A stretch of DNA of 64,000 nucleotides, from positions 2,865,001 through 2,929,000 of the forward strand of contig NZ_CP154630.1 in the NCBI RefSeq assembly GCF_039555535.1, read 5' to 3'. The DNA comes from Stenotrophomonas maltophilia. GTDB lineage: Bacteria > Pseudomonadota > Gammaproteobacteria > Xanthomonadales > Xanthomonadaceae. Position numbers and translations under genes: made by a program. Below are positions 25,795 to 35,718 of the stretch, in pieces (the first letter of the stretch is position 1; each line of letters opens with the position of its first letter). The notes under the pieces are model-generated. The model was not told the origin of the DNA, searched no databases, and was given only the letters and a program-made list of their open reading frames with translations.

Positions 25795-26494
25795 GTCGTG
25801 TTGGTGGGCTTCCCTGGGAAAACGGCCCCGGTCGGAAGGACGAGGCCAGCCCATCATGGTGCCATGCCAGCCTTGCCCTGCCCAATCAAACTGCTGGAGA
25901 TCGAGCGGGTTCAAGCCGCTAGCGCTGGTCGGCGTGATACATTGAGTGCGCCTGGACATGCATGTTCAGTGACGTTCCTGGATCAGTCTGGAACGAGCGC
26001 CACAGGCATATCCCCGTTCGGCCTTTCCGTAGCGCGTTGGGATTATCCAATCACCAGCGCGCCAGATTGCTCCTTGGTTGGCGAAATGAGCCAGTGGCTG
26101 GGGCCATGCGTCTTGGGCAACGGCCAGAGCAGCCACTCGGCACGCCTTTGAAGAATCGCCGCGATATATACCGCATTTCAAGCGTGCCGATTACGGCATC
26201 TGCCGGGCGGCATCGCCGTGAGGCGATGCCCATCTCAGTTTCAATTCTGGTTGGTGGTGCCCGTATTGTGTTGTTACGGCACGGTGCACCGTCCCGCTGC
26301 AGCAGCGCCTGATGGACTCAAAAGGCACTCTGGCATTCCGCATTGGCGGGGTTGCAGGCCATCACTCTTTCGCCCTGGACCGACGCCAGCGGCATCGCGA
26401 TTGCTGCCATATCTGTCGCAATCACCAAACACTTTGCCCCGCTACTGGGGAACCGATGAAGAAGAAAGCCCACTCTTGAAAGGAGAGCGCGTAA
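25795..26494. other. 700-bp region without a convincing gene
   Basis: Open frames here are short, overlap each other and lack ribosome sites. The base composition falls slightly in AT-rich patches. A perfect 9-bp-stem hairpin, GGCATCGCC-GTGA-GGCGATGCC, lies at 26209-26230 but has no T-tract. The region could be a decayed gene or hold the regulatory region of the nucleotidase gene at its right end. Confidence 0.5.
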
Positions 26495-27070
26495 ATGAAC
26501 GCTGATGATGTGAAGTCGATACCGATGATGGACCCGCTCGCGAACCAGCACACCGGTGGATCGAGTGCATCCAGACGCACCATCTACGTAGATCTTGATG
26601 GCGTAATGGCCGACTTCGACGCGGCATTTCCCGCCCTGTTTGGCCTGGACCATCGCCTGCTTGCCGACGATGAAATGTGGGGGCACATCAACAACCACCC
26701 GTCGTTCTTCCGCGACCTTCCGCCGATGCAGGGTGCAGTAGAGTTCTTCCACAGCATCCACCACTTGAACCCGGTGATTCTCACCGCCTGCCCGAAATCG
26801 AACTATCCGCTCGCTGCCATGCAGAAGCGGCAGTGGGTCCGCGAACATCTGTCAGCAACCTGCCTGGTGTTGCCTGTGCTCGGCGGCAGGCACAAGCCTC
26901 TTTTCATGCACCAGCCAGGCGATGTTCTGATCGACGATTTCGAAACGAACTGTGATGCCTGGACAGCGGCCGGAGGCGTGGCGATCAGGCACGCCGGCGA
27001 TTGGGCCGCGACGCGTCACGCCCTTTCCCAGATTGAAGATCTGTCAGGAATAGCGCTCGCGAAGGGCTGA
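26495..27070 (+). CDS. 5'(3')-deoxyribonucleotidase-type HAD phosphatase
   Basis: 191 residues; AAAGGAGAG lies at ideal distance before the ATG. HAD motif I is DLDGVMADFD (Asp nucleophile and Asp acid). Motif II is ILTACPK, and motif IV is in VLIDDFETNCDAW. It resembles cytosolic 5'-nucleotidase type C/NT5C-like proteins that dephosphorylate (deoxy)nucleoside monophosphates. The N-terminal ~25 residues before the HAD core are low complexity. It stands alone. Confidence 0.83.
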   Translation: MNADDVKSIPMMDPLANQHTGGSSASRRTIYVDLDGVMADFDAAFPALFGLDHRLLADDEMWGHINNHPSFFRDLPPMQGAVEFFHSIHHLNPVILTACPKSNYPLAAMQKRQWVREHLSATCLVLPVLGGRHKPLFMHQPGDVLIDDFETNCDAWTAAGGVAIRHAGDWAATRHALSQIEDLSGIALAKG

Positions 27071-27166
27071 TGCCCTCTCTGCCGACCACGCTGGCACTTC
27101 CACAGACAGGCCGAGGCGCTGGCCCCTCGGCCCACAAGGCTGGCAGCCTGCTGTGCAGGCCCCGCC

Positions 27167-28037
<871 letters not shown>

Positions 28038-28102
28038 TTATTCATCGCCCCAGCGGCGATAAATTGGCCCCATCGCAAAACATCTGTTCCCCGGAGAGCC
28101 AA

Positions 28103-29026
28103 ATGAGCCGCAAGTTCGACTACCTGGGCGATGTGGAAGTGTTCCTGGCGGTGGTCGAGCACGGCTCGTTCACCGCCGGAGCGGTGGCGCTGTCCACCAC
28201 GCCCTCGGTGCTGAGCCGCGCGGTCACCCGCCTGGAAGCGCGGCTGGGCCGGCAGCTGCTGCAGCGGACCACCCGCCGCGTGGGCCTGACCGACGCCGGG
28301 CGGCTCTATCTGGAACAGGTGCGCACCGCCTTCGGCCTGCTGGACGACGCCGAGCGCGACGTACTGGCCCAGGACGGTGCGCTGGCCGGCCGCGTGCGCC
28401 TGAGTGTGCCCACCACCTATGGCCACTACCGGCTGCCGCCCGTGCTGGCGCGCTTTGCGCAGCAGTACCCGCAGGTACAGGTGGAACTGAACATCACCAA
28501 CCGCAACGTGGACCTGGTGGCAGAAGGCTTCGACCTGGCCATCCGCCTGGGCCAGCTGCCGGACAGCGGGCTGGTGGCGCGCAAGCTGGAGGACGCGCCG
28601 CTGCTGCTGGTGGCCGCGCCGGACTACCTGCAACGCCGCGGCACGCCGCAGACGCTGGACGACCTGCAGCAGCACCTGTGCCTGCCGTTTGTGATGCCGC
28701 GCACCGGGCGGCTTGCGCCGTGGATCTTCCGCGACGGCGGGCGCGACGTGGACTGGCTGCCGCGTTCCTCCATCGAGACTTCCAACGATGTGCTGGGCGT
28801 GGTGTCGCTGGCCGAACAGGGCATTGGCATCTGCCAAAGCTATGAGTTCATCGTGCGGGAGAGGTTGCAGCGTGGGGAGCTGGTGGAGGTGCTGCCGCAG
28901 TTGCGGGGACGGTCAAGGCCGTTCTCGGTGATCTATGCGCCGCATCGGCGGCAGTCGGCGGCGGCGCGGGCGATGATTGAGTTGCTTGTGGGGAATGCGG
29001 CGGTGGCTGGGGATGGTGGTGGTTGA
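28103..29026 (+). CDS. LysR-family transcriptional regulator
   Basis: 307 residues from MSRKFDYLGDVEVFLAVVEHGSFTAGAVALSTTPSVLSRAVTRLEARLGRQLLQRTTRRVGLTDAG, a canonical LysR winged HTH. It is followed by the two-lobe effector domain (GRVRLSVPTTYGHYRLPPVLARF). The ribosome site CCGGAGAG precedes the ATG. It is divergent from the exported DJ-1 gene, its probable target. The effector is not predictable. Confidence 0.92.
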   Translation: MSRKFDYLGDVEVFLAVVEHGSFTAGAVALSTTPSVLSRAVTRLEARLGRQLLQRTTRRVGLTDAGRLYLEQVRTAFGLLDDAERDVLAQDGALAGRVRLSVPTTYGHYRLPPVLARFAQQYPQVQVELNITNRNVDLVAEGFDLAIRLGQLPDSGLVARKLEDAPLLLVAAPDYLQRRGTPQTLDDLQQHLCLPFVMPRTGRLAPWIFRDGGRDVDWLPRSSIETSNDVLGVVSLAEQGIGICQSYEFIVRERLQRGELVEVLPQLRGRSRPFSVIYAPHRRQSAAARAMIELLVGNAAVAGDGGG

Positions 29027-29353
29027 GGCTGTGACGCTCGCTAACGGTGTCGCGTTTGAACCGCTTTTCGCAGTGTGGGGCTGATCTGGCGTCGATGCCT
29101 GCCGGGCATGACTAAGAACTGTTGTAAAGAAGGCTGTCGCGCTATGCGCTTGTGGTGCTGGGGATTGCGTCATTTGGAATCGCAATCAACAGAGCAGCTG
29201 CGCGAATACGTCTGGCGGTGTCGCGTGCTGCCCGAATGGTGCGTGCAACAATAGTTCTTCGCTCTCGGATTCAGAGATTCCTTAGCGAATTTCTATTGGC
29301 ATTCGAAGCGGCGGCGTAAACACCATGGCGCGCCACCGACAAAAGGTGGTCGG
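29027..29353. other. Intergenic stretch with no gene seen
   Basis: Between the LysR gene and the structured leader RNA. It marks the transition to the accessory segment; composition is more AT-rich than the flanks. No integrase, tRNA or convincing frame. Confidence 0.5.
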
Positions 29354-29514
29354 GTCTGCAAACCCGAAGAAAGCGATGTCTGTAGTTTGCGCTTGCCCGT
29401 CGGCACCGTCCTTAACCGGTGCCGGCGGGCAATCCGTCGGCCTGTATGGCGGGCGGTGCGTGGGGGCCCTCGGGCCCGCCGGTCTTATGACATCGCTTCT
29501 TCCGGTTTGCAGCC
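29354..29514 (+). ncRNA. Highly structured leader RNA (C4-antisense-like, tentative)
   Basis: A long closing stem pairs 29354-29380 with 29489-29514 (about 24 pairs, one bulge, two mismatches). Inside it sit a 16-bp hairpin (29393-29408 with 29417-29432, loop TCCTTAAC) and a GGCGGGC/GCCCGCC hairpin (29448-29454 with 29474-29480). A further small hairpin (CGCCAC/GTGGCG, 29525-29544) follows before the ATG at 29575. The cloverleaf layout ahead of a small orphan gene recalls phage/satellite C4 antisense RNAs, but I cannot confirm that family. The orientation is inferred from the downstream gene. Confidence 0.5.
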
Positions 29515-29574
29515 ACGCATCGTCCGCCACCCTTAGCGGTGGCGCTGTTAAGCACAGCCACGGAAGCCGACGCC

Positions 29575-29931
29575 ATGAACGAATCCGACACCTTCTCTTC
29601 GTACACCGTTGTTGAACCCATCAACGACGACACTCCCCTGCCCGACCTGAACTACCTCCTCGGCATCCTCAAGCGCATGCGCGGCTGCGAGGGAGCCGAT
29701 GGGCACCCGTGGCCAGAGACCGATGTGTCACCCGGCCGTCGCGTAAGCCTGGCCAGGAGCGAGCGCGCTATGGTTGGTGCGCTGACTGTCTTGGAGCTGC
29801 TGCACGCGGCAGACCGCTGCCGGGTGGCAGCGGACCCGGAGCGGCATCTGGATGAGGGGGTCGTGGATGGGCTGTTTCTGGCGTGCCGGGGGTTGGTTGA
29901 GTGGGCTTGTCATGAGGTGAGGCCGGAGTAA
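29575..29931 (+). CDS. Small hypothetical protein downstream of the structured RNA
   Basis: 118 residues from MNESDTFSSYTVVEPINDDTPLPDLNYLLGILKRM, with GGAAG before the ATG. Mostly helical, acidic and without membrane segment or recognisable motif; the C-terminal part LLHAADRCRVAADPERHLDEGVVDGLFLACRGLVEWACHEV contains three cysteines. Its position after a C4-like RNA suggests a mobile-element accessory gene. Function unknown. Confidence 0.6.
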   Translation: MNESDTFSSYTVVEPINDDTPLPDLNYLLGILKRMRGCEGADGHPWPETDVSPGRRVSLARSERAMVGALTVLELLHAADRCRVAADPERHLDEGVVDGLFLACRGLVEWACHEVRPE

Positions 29932-30296
29932 ATCAAAGCTCAACATTCCACCTTGACCTCGCCTCGACCGAATCAAAGCTAGATACCGGTCGATCTAGCA
30001 CAAATATCTGCAAAAATACCAAGACGCACGGCAAACGTCGCGCCCTCAGACTTTGGCAGGATGGACTATTGGACCTTCCAATAACATTCTCCAATTAGGC
30101 CAACACTTAAGCCTCTGGCCAATATGCTTACCGAGCTTGAAAGTTCAGTGAGATTGTGGGACCGTAAGCTAGAGCACGAGCTCAGTCGGTGGTCGCGTCA
30201 CTCACGCGTCCCTAGAACGGATCCTAATCACGGCCAAGGGTGGCCCAAGCTCAGCTGACGCCCCCAAAGCTGCAATGGCTTGCAAGGGGGCAGCCA
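29932..30296. other. AT-rich upstream region of the ABC-3C operon
   Basis: Sharp drop in GC relative to the chromosome. It holds an imperfect palindrome, CTAGAT...ATCTAG around ACCGGT (29979-29998), and a 10-bp direct repeat, AATCAAAGCT (29931-29941 approximately and 29971-29980). No gene is apparent. It probably holds the promoter of the defence operon. Confidence 0.45.
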
Positions 30297-30557
30297 GTGG
30301 TAACTTTGCAGAACGTTCAAATATTCCTGAAAAATCCGGTCTCCTTATCGAATGAAGCAATCGAGAAATCCATAGCTTCCATTACCCATGCTCGACTAAG
30401 AAATTGGGATTCGCGTAGAGACATGGTTCGGCAGATTATAAATCGCGACGCACTCCTGCCGACCAGCGCTCTGGACGCAGCAAGCAAGGGCGCCAGCTCA
30501 CATGAAAATTCACTCATCGCAAGTAAAGCGCCAACCTCTCTGGTAATCGAACAATGA
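30297..30557 (+). CDS. Small unknown protein, first gene of the ABC-3C operon
   Basis: 86 residues if translation starts at the GTG preceded by AAGGGGG; a GTG at 30240 would give 105 residues. The frame's TGA overlaps the ATG of the effector gene (ATGA), which is the best evidence that it is real. The sequence is basic and helical in the middle (SNEAIEKSIASITHARLRNWDSRRDMVRQIINRDALLP), with a Ser/Ala-rich tail. No family recognised. It could be an extra regulatory or DNA-binding component of the system. Confidence 0.5.
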   Translation: MVTLQNVQIFLKNPVSLSNEAIEKSIASITHARLRNWDSRRDMVRQIINRDALLPTSALDAASKGASSHENSLIASKAPTSLVIEQ

Positions 30558-31762
30558 GCGGCGCCGACAAATTTTCTGCCGACAAGACATCGTTAGGCTT
30601 TGAATTTCAGGATTTCGTATATGTCGAAAAACTAATTTCCCTTAGAGAAGGGCAGGCACTTGGCCTGGAGCTCCATGACGACATCCATGCTCAAACAGTT
30701 TCAGATGACGGATCCATTCAAGACCTCACACTAATCCAGTTAAAGCACTCGGTAGAACCTGGCAACATCACAGACAGAGACATTGATCTCTGGAAGACCC
30801 TGCATAACTGGCTCCAGATCATCCCAGGCCTCCCCAGCCATAGAAATCTGACGCTTCAACTCTATACAAACAAGGGCCTAAATAACCAAGAGTTTGTTTC
30901 CTTACTAAAGAGTCCACGTCAGAACATTGAAGCCATAATTTCGCACATAAGAAGTACTAACGAGAAAATCTCGCTAGTCGAGTCCAAGAAGAAACCTGAC
31001 GAATCAAAGAATCCTCTCGCAAAGTACGTTCAATCGGTATGCGATGCGAGCAATGAACAACTTAATCATCTTTTTAGTCGATTCGAATTCCATTCTGACG
31101 ACTCGTCCGTCATTGGAAGAATTACCTCAGAACTGAGGCAGCTTTCCGTTCCAGCATCTCAAATTGAAGAAACCAGACGTCATGTAATCGGCGCATTCAA
31201 AGAATCGAAGTTCTCCCGAATAATAAGTGGCGAAAAAGTAGTTATTACGTTTGACGATTTCAGAACAACGATGGGATTTGACAGGATTATTAGATCAGCA
31301 CGGTCCGAACCTGTTGAGTTTGATCGATTCATTGATTTTTATTACGAATATGAACGACCTCACACCCTGTCATTCCGCTCAAGCAAGTTCCATGAACAGC
31401 TTCAGGACATCGGAATACACGAAGAAGAGATCATTGATCGCGGAGTCGAAATGGTCTTGTCAGAGCAATTTATACAGTCACTTAAGGACTCGGGATCGTT
31501 CAGCGCTAGAGACGATTCAAGGCTCGAAAACAAGGCACTGTCAGATTGGCAACTTTTACACAATCAGTCTCATAGGAACACGCCGGATGATGACGAGCCA
31601 ATTCATCTAAAAGCGTCTCAGGATTGCTATGACCAAACAATGAAAAAGCAAATGACGGCTGGCGGCGTCGAAATTCCAATCAATCTCAGCTGCGGAAAGT
31701 ACATTAAACTTTCCAATATCCCTCGAATAGGATGGCGCAAGAACTGGCGGAGCAAGTTCTGA
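30554..31762 (+). CDS. ABC-3C effector with PD-(D/E)xK-like nuclease domain
   Basis: 402 residues. The N-terminal domain begins with GFEFQDFVYVEKL and carries Glu39, Asp42-Asp43 and Gln62-x-Lys64 (LELHDDIHA then LIQLKHS). This is the layout of DUF4297/Cap4-type restriction-endonuclease-fold nucleases. The C-terminal ~230 residues are an ABC-3C-type specific domain without a family I can name. It would cut nucleic acid when triggered by the ATPase partner. Low GC and codon use differ strongly from the flanks. The next gene starts 1 bp after its stop. The nuclease call is from motif pattern only. Confidence 0.72.
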   Translation: MSGADKFSADKTSLGFEFQDFVYVEKLISLREGQALGLELHDDIHAQTVSDDGSIQDLTLIQLKHSVEPGNITDRDIDLWKTLHNWLQIIPGLPSHRNLTLQLYTNKGLNNQEFVSLLKSPRQNIEAIISHIRSTNEKISLVESKKKPDESKNPLAKYVQSVCDASNEQLNHLFSRFEFHSDDSSVIGRITSELRQLSVPASQIEETRRHVIGAFKESKFSRIISGEKVVITFDDFRTTMGFDRIIRSARSEPVEFDRFIDFYYEYERPHTLSFRSSKFHEQLQDIGIHEEEIIDRGVEMVLSEQFIQSLKDSGSFSARDDSRLENKALSDWQLLHNQSHRNTPDDDEPIHLKASQDCYDQTMKKQMTAGGVEIPINLSCGKYIKLSNIPRIGWRKNWRSKF

Positions 31763-31763
31763 A

Positions 31764-32216
31764 ATGAACCGAATCTCTCAGAATGAATTAATCGGAACCG
31801 TTGCGCTTCAGATTGCACTTGAGAACTCGCCCGACCATAGTCTCGCCCTATCTAAAGCAATGCTCATCCTTCCATTGATTTTTGATAGAACAATTCGCTC
31901 AGTTCTGAAGAGAAAGAACAGTATCGTATTAAGTAGTAAAGACTTAATTGTCTCAAACCCTGGTGCGTTTACTGTAGTCCGCGCGAAGTATGAGGATCTT
32001 ACAATTACGTCCTTGAATACTATTTTGCTAGCCAAGGAGCTTGGAATGATCACCCTGGAGGATCATTCATTGAGCCTTAGATCCAAAATATTCTTCCGAG
32101 ACGCTACGGACATTGGAAAGATCGCAACGGAGATCTTCGATTCAGGCCCCAAGCTTGGCCTAATCCTTCGCGAATCGACTTTGGACCTCTATCAAACATT
32201 CAGGATCGAATTGTGA
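31764..32216 (+). CDS. ABC three-component system middle component
   Basis: 150 residues. Small helical protein (NELIGTVALQIALENSPDHSLALSKAMLILPLIFDRTIR) between the nuclease-like effector and the DUF3732 ATPase, the size and place of the middle component in ABC-3C systems. In those systems it is thought to link the ATPase to the effector. Its stop overlaps the ATPase start as GTGA, giving tight translational coupling. Confidence 0.72.
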   Translation: MNRISQNELIGTVALQIALENSPDHSLALSKAMLILPLIFDRTIRSVLKRKNSIVLSSKDLIVSNPGAFTVVRAKYEDLTITSLNTILLAKELGMITLEDHSLSLRSKIFFRDATDIGKIATEIFDSGPKLGLILRESTLDLYQTFRIEL

Positions 32217-34072
32217 GCAACATCCAGATTTCCAGCGTAATTCTCTGGCAAAAGAACGGAATAACAAGATCACTAGACTTCCTCCACAATCGCGTTAACG
32301 TGATTACTGGAGACTCAGGAAAAGGAAAGTCGTCAATACTTTTCATAATTGACTACTGCTTACTCGCGAGTGAAACAACAGGCATATCGAAAGCAAACAT
32401 CGACTCAAAGGTAAATTGGTATGGCATCAAGCTTTCGGTAGATGGCAAGGAGATCGTAATAGCTCGCCCAGCGGAGAGCGCCGGCTGTACCGACCAGGCC
32501 TACTTTAACGAGAACGGAATCATCCCAGACACCCCCGACCTGAATGTCCGCGTTGACAGTCTAAAAAAAGTTCTCAGTGCAGCCTTTGGAATCGACACGG
32601 AATTGAGAGTTCCATACGGCGGAAGGTACATTCAGGCCGGATCTAAAGTCTCTTTCCGAAATTTCCTAGCGTACTGCTATCAGGATCAGAACACCATCGT
32701 CGCGCCAGACCATTTGTACATTAGACCTACTGATGGCCGATTCCAAGAGTCCATTGAAAGAACATTTAGAATGGCGATTGGCGCAGAGAACGTTGACACC
32801 GCTATTTCTCGCAGCAAGTTGGCAGAGCTTGAACGAAAGAGAGCAGCTCATGTTAGAAAGCAGGATTCCTATAGAGAAGCCGCAAATTCATTTTCAGAGG
32901 AAGTTTCTGCGCTATCTATCGAGGCTCGCTCACTGGGTGTTATTGATCAGGTTCATGACACCTATCACGAGAATTTCGCCGAACTGAGGAAGGTTGTCCA
33001 GATACCCTCTACTCCGACTGGCCCCAGGGCTGAAGTTGAAAGGGTCGAGCGCGAGATTTTCAGGCTCACTGCCAAGAATCGTCAGCTTCAGGCGTTTATC
33101 GACAACAAGCCGACTTACGTCGCTTCCCTGAAGCAAATTGAAGATGCGCTAAAGCCGGTCAATGCGTTCAACTCGCAGTCTGAGGATATATTCCCCTCGC
33201 AGTTTGCCAACCAGGTCATATCGAAGCTGCAACGTGAGCTCTCTGAAGTTAAAGAGTCTTTGCGAAATCGGAAGAGCTTCCCATTCCTTGATGAAGTTAG
33301 AAAGATTCACGAAGGCAATGAAGTAGAGCTGCGAAGACTAAGGGATGAACTTGACACTCTTAACACAAGACGGGATGTCCAGCAAAACCCGAATGAATAC
33401 TATCGTTTCTTGGGTCGACTGGAGACAAAGCTTGACATCTACAGTCAGAGCCACACCCAGCCCGTCGACACGCAATCCGAAGAGTTCGACGACGCAATCG
33501 CAGATCTACAGAAGGTTGTTGATCAGAATGACGAAAAGAATTCGATCGCGAAGGAAAGATTAAATAGCCTTATAAATAGAGTATTAAGCCATCTCCCACT
33601 AAAGGGATACAGCGAATTCTCCGCTCACTACTCAGAGAAGGAGAAATTAATCCATCTACACTCGCCAGATCTGACTCAAATAGAGAAAATGCCAGATGTG
33701 GGAAGTGCATCTAACTATCTGTACCTTCATATCGCGCACTTCCTTGCAATACATGAAATCGCAAGGACGTTACTGATTCCTTGGATGCCGTCCTTCTTAA
33801 TACTTGATCAAGTCAGCACCCCATATTTCTCAAGCGACGGCCAACCGAATGATGACATCCGCAGCCTTGACAAGGTCCTAGCGCAACTGAATGATTTTGT
33901 TTATAGAATGGATAAACGCGGCGGATTTCAGATCATTCTTTTGGAGCACATAGCCGAAGATCACTGGACGTCGCTGCAACTTGACCGGTTCCATCTCGTG
34001 GACAGAGAGCTTCGGGATGATTACGGCCTCATTCTTGAGCTCGCTGAAGATGACAGTCCTCGGAGCGAATAG
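32213..34072 (+). CDS. DUF3732-family SMC/Rad50-like ABC ATPase of the ABC-3C system
   Basis: 619 residues, GTG start inside the GTGA overlap. Walker A is GDSGKGKSS (residues 33-41). A long central coiled-coil region (~195-460) has charged heptads. Walker B is SFLILDQVSTPYF (527-539), with Asp532 followed by Gln instead of Glu, as in the LDQPSQxYF motif of DUF3732. The last part FQIILLEHIAEDHW carries the H-loop. It likely senses or binds DNA and controls the nuclease-like effector. It is the last gene of the AT-rich operon and ends near a bidirectional terminator shared with guaA. Confidence 0.85.
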   Translation: MSNIQISSVILWQKNGITRSLDFLHNRVNVITGDSGKGKSSILFIIDYCLLASETTGISKANIDSKVNWYGIKLSVDGKEIVIARPAESAGCTDQAYFNENGIIPDTPDLNVRVDSLKKVLSAAFGIDTELRVPYGGRYIQAGSKVSFRNFLAYCYQDQNTIVAPDHLYIRPTDGRFQESIERTFRMAIGAENVDTAISRSKLAELERKRAAHVRKQDSYREAANSFSEEVSALSIEARSLGVIDQVHDTYHENFAELRKVVQIPSTPTGPRAEVERVEREIFRLTAKNRQLQAFIDNKPTYVASLKQIEDALKPVNAFNSQSEDIFPSQFANQVISKLQRELSEVKESLRNRKSFPFLDEVRKIHEGNEVELRRLRDELDTLNTRRDVQQNPNEYYRFLGRLETKLDIYSQSHTQPVDTQSEEFDDAIADLQKVVDQNDEKNSIAKERLNSLINRVLSHLPLKGYSEFSAHYSEKEKLIHLHSPDLTQIEKMPDVGSASNYLYLHIAHFLAIHEIARTLLIPWMPSFLILDQVSTPYFSSDGQPNDDIRSLDKVLAQLNDFVYRMDKRGGFQIILLEHIAEDHWTSLQLDRFHLVDRELRDDYGLILELAEDDSPRSE

Positions 34073-34120
34073 ATTCAGGGAAGCATTTATAGAATCCCCG
34101 CTCAACTCGAAGATAGAACA

Positions 34121-34140
34121 AGGGCGCCTCTCGGCGCCCT
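34121..34140. terminator. Bidirectional terminator between the ABC-3C operon and guaA
   Basis: Perfect hairpin AGGGCGCC-TCTC-GGCGCCCT with a T-rich tail on the plus side (CGTTCTTTC) and TGTTCTATCTT on the minus side. It separates two convergent operons. Confidence 0.75.
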
Positions 34141-34152
34141 CGTTCTTTCAAC

Positions 34153-35718
34153 TCACTCCCACTCAATGGTCGCCGGCGGCTTCCCCGAGATGTCATAGAC
34201 AACCCGCGACACCCCCCGCAACTCATTGATGATCCGGTTGCTCACCGTGCCCAGGAACTCATACGGCAGATGCGCCCAATGCGCCGTCATGAAGTCGATC
34301 GTCTCCACGGCTCTTAGCGCAATCACCCACTCATAAGCCCGCGCATCGCCCACCACGCCCACCGACTTCACCGGCAGGAACACGGCAAACGCCTGGCTGG
34401 TCTTGTCGTACAGGTCGGCCTTGCGCAGCTCATCAATGAAGATGGCATCGGCCTTGGCCAGCAGTTCGGCGTATTCGCGCTTCACTTCGCCCAGGATACG
34501 CACGCCCAGGCCCGGGCCCGGGAACGGGTGGCGGTAGACCATGGTGCGCGGCAGGCCCAGCTCAACGCCCAGGCGGCGCACTTCGTCCTTGAACAGCTCG
34601 CGCAGCGGCTCCACCAGGCCCAGCTTCATGTGCTCTGGCAGGCCGCCAACGTTGTGGTGGCTCTTGATCACATGCGCCTTGCCGGTCTTGCTGCCGGCCG
34701 ACTCGATCACGTCCGGGTAGATGGTGCCCTGCGCCAGCCACTTGGCGTTCTTCAGCTTGTTCGACTCTTCGTCGAAGATCTCAACGAACAGGTTGCCGAT
34801 AATCTTGCGCTTGGCTTCCGGGTCGCTCACGCCTTCCAGCGCGGCAAAGTAGCGGTCGGCGGCATTCACGCGCACCACCTTCACGCCCATGTGCTCGGCG
34901 AACATCGCCATCACCTGGTCGCCTTCCTGCCAGCGCAGCAGGCCGGTATCCACGAACACGCAGGTCAGCTTCTCGCCGATGGCCTTGTGCAGCAGCGCAG
35001 CCACCACGGACGAATCAACGCCGCCGGACAGGCCCAGGATCACTTCGTCATCGCCCACCTGTTCGCGCACGCGGGCGATCTGGTCGTCGATGATGTTGGC
35101 AGCGGTCCACAGGGTCTGGCAGCCGCACACATCCACCACGAAGCGGCGCAGCAGCGCCTGGCCCTGCAGGGTGTGGGTCACTTCCGGGTGGAACTGCACG
35201 CCGTACCAGCGCTTTTCTTCGTTGGCCATGGCGGCCACTGGAATGCGGTCGGTGGTGGCGGTGATGGTGAAGCCCGGCGGCGCAACGGAGACGTGGTCGC
35301 CGTGGCTCATCCAGACATTCAGCTTCGGCTCGCCGCCGTGGTCGCTCAGGCCCTTGAACAGTGCATCGGGGTTGATCACGTTCACTTCGGCGTGGCCGAA
35401 TTCGCGCTGATCCGCCGCTTCGGTGGCACCACCCAGCTGTGCGGCCAGGGTCTGCATGCCGTAGCAGATGCCGAAGATCGGCAGGCCGCTGTCGAACACT
35501 TCCTGCGGCGCGGCCGGGGCGCCCGGCAGCGTGGTCGATTCCGGGCCACCGGACAGGATGATGCCCTTGGCGCCAAAGCCGGCGATCTCGGCCGGGTTGT
35601 GGTCCCACGCCCAGATTTCGCAGTAGACGCCCAGCTCGCGGATGCGGCGGGCGATCAGCTGCGTGTACTGCGCGCCGAAATCGAGGATGAGGATCTTGTC
35701 GTTATGGATGTTGGTCAT
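34153..35718 (-). CDS. guaA: GMP synthase (glutamine-hydrolysing)
   Basis: 521 residues, full length. The glutaminase domain has Cys in [18 protein letters not shown] and the HPEVTHT His. The ATP-pyrophosphatase P-loop is [16 protein letters not shown]; the C-terminal dimerisation part ends KPPATIEWE. It converts XMP to GMP in the cytoplasm. It overlaps the upstream lipoprotein gene by 4 bp, in an operon with guaB. The 3' end is a known attachment site for genomic islands, and here an AT-rich defence operon lies directly beyond it. Confidence 0.98.
   Translation of the reverse strand: MTNIHNDKILILDFGAQYTQLIARRIRELGVYCEIWAWDHNPAEIAGFGAKGIILSGGPESTTLPGAPAAPQEVFDSGLPIFGICYGMQTLAAQLGGATEAADQREFGHAEVNVINPDALFKGLSDHGGEPKLNVWMSHGDHVSVAPPGFTITATTDRIPVAAMANEEKRWYGVQFHPEVTHTLQGQALLRRFVVDVCGCQTLWTAANIIDDQIARVREQVGDDEVILGLSGGVDSSVVAALLHKAIGEKLTCVFVDTGLLRWQEGDQVMAMFAEHMGVKVVRVNAADRYFAALEGVSDPEAKRKIIGNLFVEIFDEESNKLKNAKWLAQGTIYPDVIESAGSKTGKAHVIKSHHNVGGLPEHMKLGLVEPLRELFKDEVRRLGVELGLPRTMVYRHPFPGPGLGVRILGEVKREYAELLAKADAIFIDELRKADLYDKTSQAFAVFLPVKSVGVVGDARAYEWVIALRAVETIDFMTAHWAHLPYEFLGTVSNRIINELRGVSRVVYDISGKPPATIEWE

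Noticed and set aside
25962..26312. Plus-strand frame of 116 codons in the gap before the nucleotidase
   Set aside because: No ribosome site, no recognisable fold, overlapped by other equally weak frames; reported as an empty region instead.
29325..29615. 96-codon plus-strand frame inside the structured RNA
   Set aside because: The stretch is dominated by perfect stem-loops and lacks a ribosome site; base pairing explains the sequence better than coding. Short Ash-like frames do occur in such leaders, so it is not fully excluded.
29885..29905. Possible duplicate of the guaA 3' end (TTGAGTGGG) as an island attachment site
   Set aside because: Only nine bases match and they fall inside a coding region; expected by chance.
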